DNA of 60,000 nt from Polytrichum commune (Eukaryota > Streptophyta > Polytrichopsida > Polytrichales > Polytrichaceae). Position 1 is the first letter of the stretch. Each line of letters opens with the position of its first letter. The stretch is from the NCBI GenBank assembly GCA_950295325.1, contig OX485804.1:5768001-5828000 (forward strand), in the 5' to 3' direction. Of this stretch, positions 57,591 through 60,000 are shown one piece after another. The notes below the pieces were generated by a model that did not search any database, was not told the DNA's origin, and worked only from the letters and a program-made list of their open reading frames with translations. The position numbers were made by a program, and so were the translations under genes.

Positions 57591-58100
57591 AGCATGTATA
57601 GGTGTATCTTCCCTTCCTTCACTGCGGACTTCAGCGTGCGGAATTGGATACTAGTGCTTAGCTATGCCAAAAATCTAAAAATCCTTCCTACGTTGTACAT
57701 AATTACGACATGCTTCCTTGGAAGGTCTCACAACGCAAATTGTCCACTTCCGGTGTTCGTCACCGCAGATAACATGATGATAATGTTCCCAGTGCAGCCT
57801 TGAGCATAACTTGAATGCTTATTTCACAATTATGGTCATCACCTTAATGTGAAAACCTATCATCGTAAACTCCCCTTACATCGTGGCGTATGAACTTTCC
57901 TCGGTAGAACCTCGACACATCTCTAAGTAGGTCATCATTCTATAATTACAGCGCCGTGAAAGTTATTCAACAGGATATCTTCATAAGAGACCAATGAGGT
58001 AAAACCGCAATCCCACTGGGTGTGAGTAATATAACTTATGCGTAGGTCCCGGGGCAGGAGCATATACTATTCGTCCAACTTCAGAAGCAGAGAGTAATCC
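57591..58100. other. Promoter-proximal region of the AP2 gene, nothing specific seen
   Basis: Directly upstream of the predicted AP2 start on the minus strand. I could not fix a TATA box or transcription start. Confidence 0.35.
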
Positions 58101-59040
58101 CAAGATATTGATCACTTTCGCGCACTATTTAGAGTTTGCTTCCGTGAAAGCATTCCGCTCCACAGTAAATTAGCATCACTCAATCAACTCTGTCTTATAA
58201 CCAAACGGTAAACAAAACGATTCCGAGCGACCATCACTGGACCAAAATCTTCGGCATTATGACATTACTTAAGACTTCCAACGCGGATTAGATCATATTT
58301 TTACGTGCAAACCATGAAGCGTTACGTGAATTACCTTAAGTCTTGAAAGCCAGCCGATACTCACAGGACCACGACACACATTACTATGATTTCCCGAATA
58401 GTCTAGCTTCAGTGCACATTGAGCTCATTATTCCCATAGCTGATTATTAAAACTGCATTTCCCTTTTCCACCTAACCACACAATACGACATCCGTGGACC
58501 AAGATCATCAGCATGACATATCTGAAGACTTTCAACGAGGAGATCATTTTTCTTACATACAGACCGTGAAGTGTTACGTTTATTACCTTAAGCCTTGAAG
58601 TCTACCAATGGTATTTACAGGACCACGACACACATTTGATTTCTCGAACAGTGGAGCGGCAGTGGACATTGCGCTCATTGTTCCTATCACTTATTGTTCA
58701 AACCGTATTTTCCCTTTTCCACCTAGCCTCACAATACGAGCGACCTGGACCAACATCATCGACATAATTTTGTTCAAGGCTTTCAACGAGGAGATCTCAC
58801 AAACGCGCACACCGTGAATTACCATAGCTACCTTACCTCTCCACTCCCCCGTGCATGCCTCAAGAAAGCCCAAAATTAAACCAATTTTCACAGCACTATT
58901 GCGACACATATTTGCTTCCTCGAATAGTATAAGTAGCCGCAGTGCATGCCCTCATTGTTCCAACTTCCTGTCGCTAATTATTCAGAACTGTAGGTATATA
59001 TTTTCCCTTTCCGCTTAGTATAAGCCTCACAATACGGATC
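58100..59040. repeat. Tandem repeat of about 255 bp, three units plus a partial one
   Basis: Landmarks recur in order: GGACCAAAATCTTC, GGACCAAGATCATC, GGACCAACATCATC near 58239, 58497 and 58747. ACCACGACACACA occurs near 58368 and 58622, with a diverged form near 58899. CCCTTTTCCACCTA occurs near 58461 and 58712, with CCCTTTCCGCTTAG near 59005. Divergence between units is considerable. It lies 0.5-1.4 kb upstream of the AP2 gene. Confidence 0.7.
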
Positions 59041-59439
59041 AGAAAGAAAGATTTCTCGAAGCCTATTGTCCTTCATTACGATCAAGAAGCAACACCAGCA
59101 ATCTCTGCAGAAATCTGAACCTTAATCTGCTGGCACCCTCGCAATCAACAATCGGCAGTGACTCGATCCAATGCATTCTTTCACGCTCCGAAGGTGATGC
59201 TACCAAGTTAACAACTCGTCAGTTTCTGCGCTCGGAATGGTCGAGAAGCTAGGAGGAACCACATTTTCCAGGGAACTCCCGAGTCGGTATAGCGCACTTA
59301 AATGACCATGTTCCCAATACTCAGGCACACGTGGAATCGATGTTACTTATTGGAACAAGGCCGCCCCGACCTCAACTCAACCCCAATATCAGATGACATG
59401 CGGTATATTAGGTAAGGGGTACAATGTGTATTAGACTCT

Positions 59440-59560
59440 AACCTCTCTAATATCACACCTGTGGCACATGATATTAAGGAGGTATGTAGTGTTAACATGG
59501 ATACGTAATTATAAAGAATTAGTGTAACATGTGAGATTATGGAATAATCCAAAGTCTATG
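59440..59560. repeat. Dispersed repeat R4, copy 2
   Basis: CTAATATCACACCTGTGGCA, the inverted partner GATATTAAGGAGG, GTGTTAACATGGATACG and GAATTAGTGTAACATGTGA follow the same order as 32785-32900. The hairpin-forming pair is kept in both copies. Confidence 0.55.
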
Positions 59561-59562
59561 TT

Positions 59563-59606
59563 GCAATAATGACAACAATGACAATAATGACAATAATGAT
59601 GACAAT
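59563..59606 (+). repeat. ATGACAATA-type microsatellite
   Basis: Imperfect tandem units of AATGACAAT/AATGACAAC. Directly follows repeat R4 copy 2. The remaining 400 bases to the window end show no supported gene. Confidence 0.8.
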
Positions 59607-60000
59607 GTGATGCATGCAATCATGTGGTTTGAATTGTTTGGTGGATTATTTTAATATTGAATCCCATGATATATGAGAGGGAAATATGACAACAAGGATG
59701 AAGGTTTATATTGAGCACATTCACTTCCTATGGTTTTGGGATATGAGAGAGGGAGTGACACAATGGAGGTTGGGGTGTAGCATGTCTTCGTGTTGAATAG
59801 CCATAAATGCCAGGTCAAAATTGTTGTTGCGACAAAGAATGTCATGATTGGTTGGGAAGAGAGGTCTGTTGATTTTTGGCAGTGGTTGTATCCACCTGGA
59901 CGTGGACAACTAGCTGGGGGGTGTTTGGGCAAGGAGTTTTGTTGAAGTTTTTTTTCCTTTGGAGAAGGCATCGACCGTGGCTTGAGCAACTAACTTATAG

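Overview
The window looks like nuclear DNA of a land plant. It holds a group IVc bHLH gene, a double-AP2 transcription factor gene with the 9-nt micro-exon typical of that family, a plant-type UXT gene, many short spliced exons, and large AT-rich spacers full of inverted-repeat elements. The proteins look like those of a non-flowering plant (moss, lycophyte or fern), but the sequence alone does not settle this. All exon boundaries were read by eye from GT/AG sites and reading phase.

Layout. 1-4,373 is spacer with degraded repeats. 4,374-14,707 is a small inverted-repeat element split by a 9,975-bp Ty3/gypsy-type retroelement at 4,708-14,682. The element encodes, in order, gag with zinc knuckles, aspartic protease, a C5-cytosine DNA methyltransferase, reverse transcriptase-RNase H, a DDE integrase and a C-terminal PHD-like finger. 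All of it is broken by in-frame stops and frameshifts. Its repeats are in split order: a 433-bp repeat at the left end, then at the right end a 107-bp repeat, the 433-bp repeat and the 107-bp repeat again. The outer ends (TGTC...GACA) are flanked by a 4-bp AAAC duplication, and removing the insert restores the long inverted repeat of the host element.

15-22 kb carries an ILR3-like bHLH gene (minus strand, five coding exons, 242 aa) between dispersed repeats. 22-39 kb is a gene-poor AT-rich spacer with a UXT pseudogene scattered in four colinear pieces (29.7-32.4 kb) and a MITE at 37.1 kb. 37.5-39.8 kb holds the intact intronless UXT gene (153 aa), preceded by tandem degenerate copies of its own 5' region. 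42.8-44.3 kb has a single-exon 439-aa gene of unknown function with a duplicated fragment of its 3' end. 47.6-50.4 kb is a 914-codon open frame with eleven perfectly phased 28-residue repeats. 51.6-57.6 kb is a nine-exon AP2 gene predicting 1,093 aa, with a tandem repeat of about 255 bp upstream.

The host genes have no visible shared pathway: two are transcription factors, one is a prefoldin-like cochaperone and two are unknown. The most unusual object is the retroelement, which combines a DNA-methylation writer and a possible chromatin reader with a split-repeat layout.
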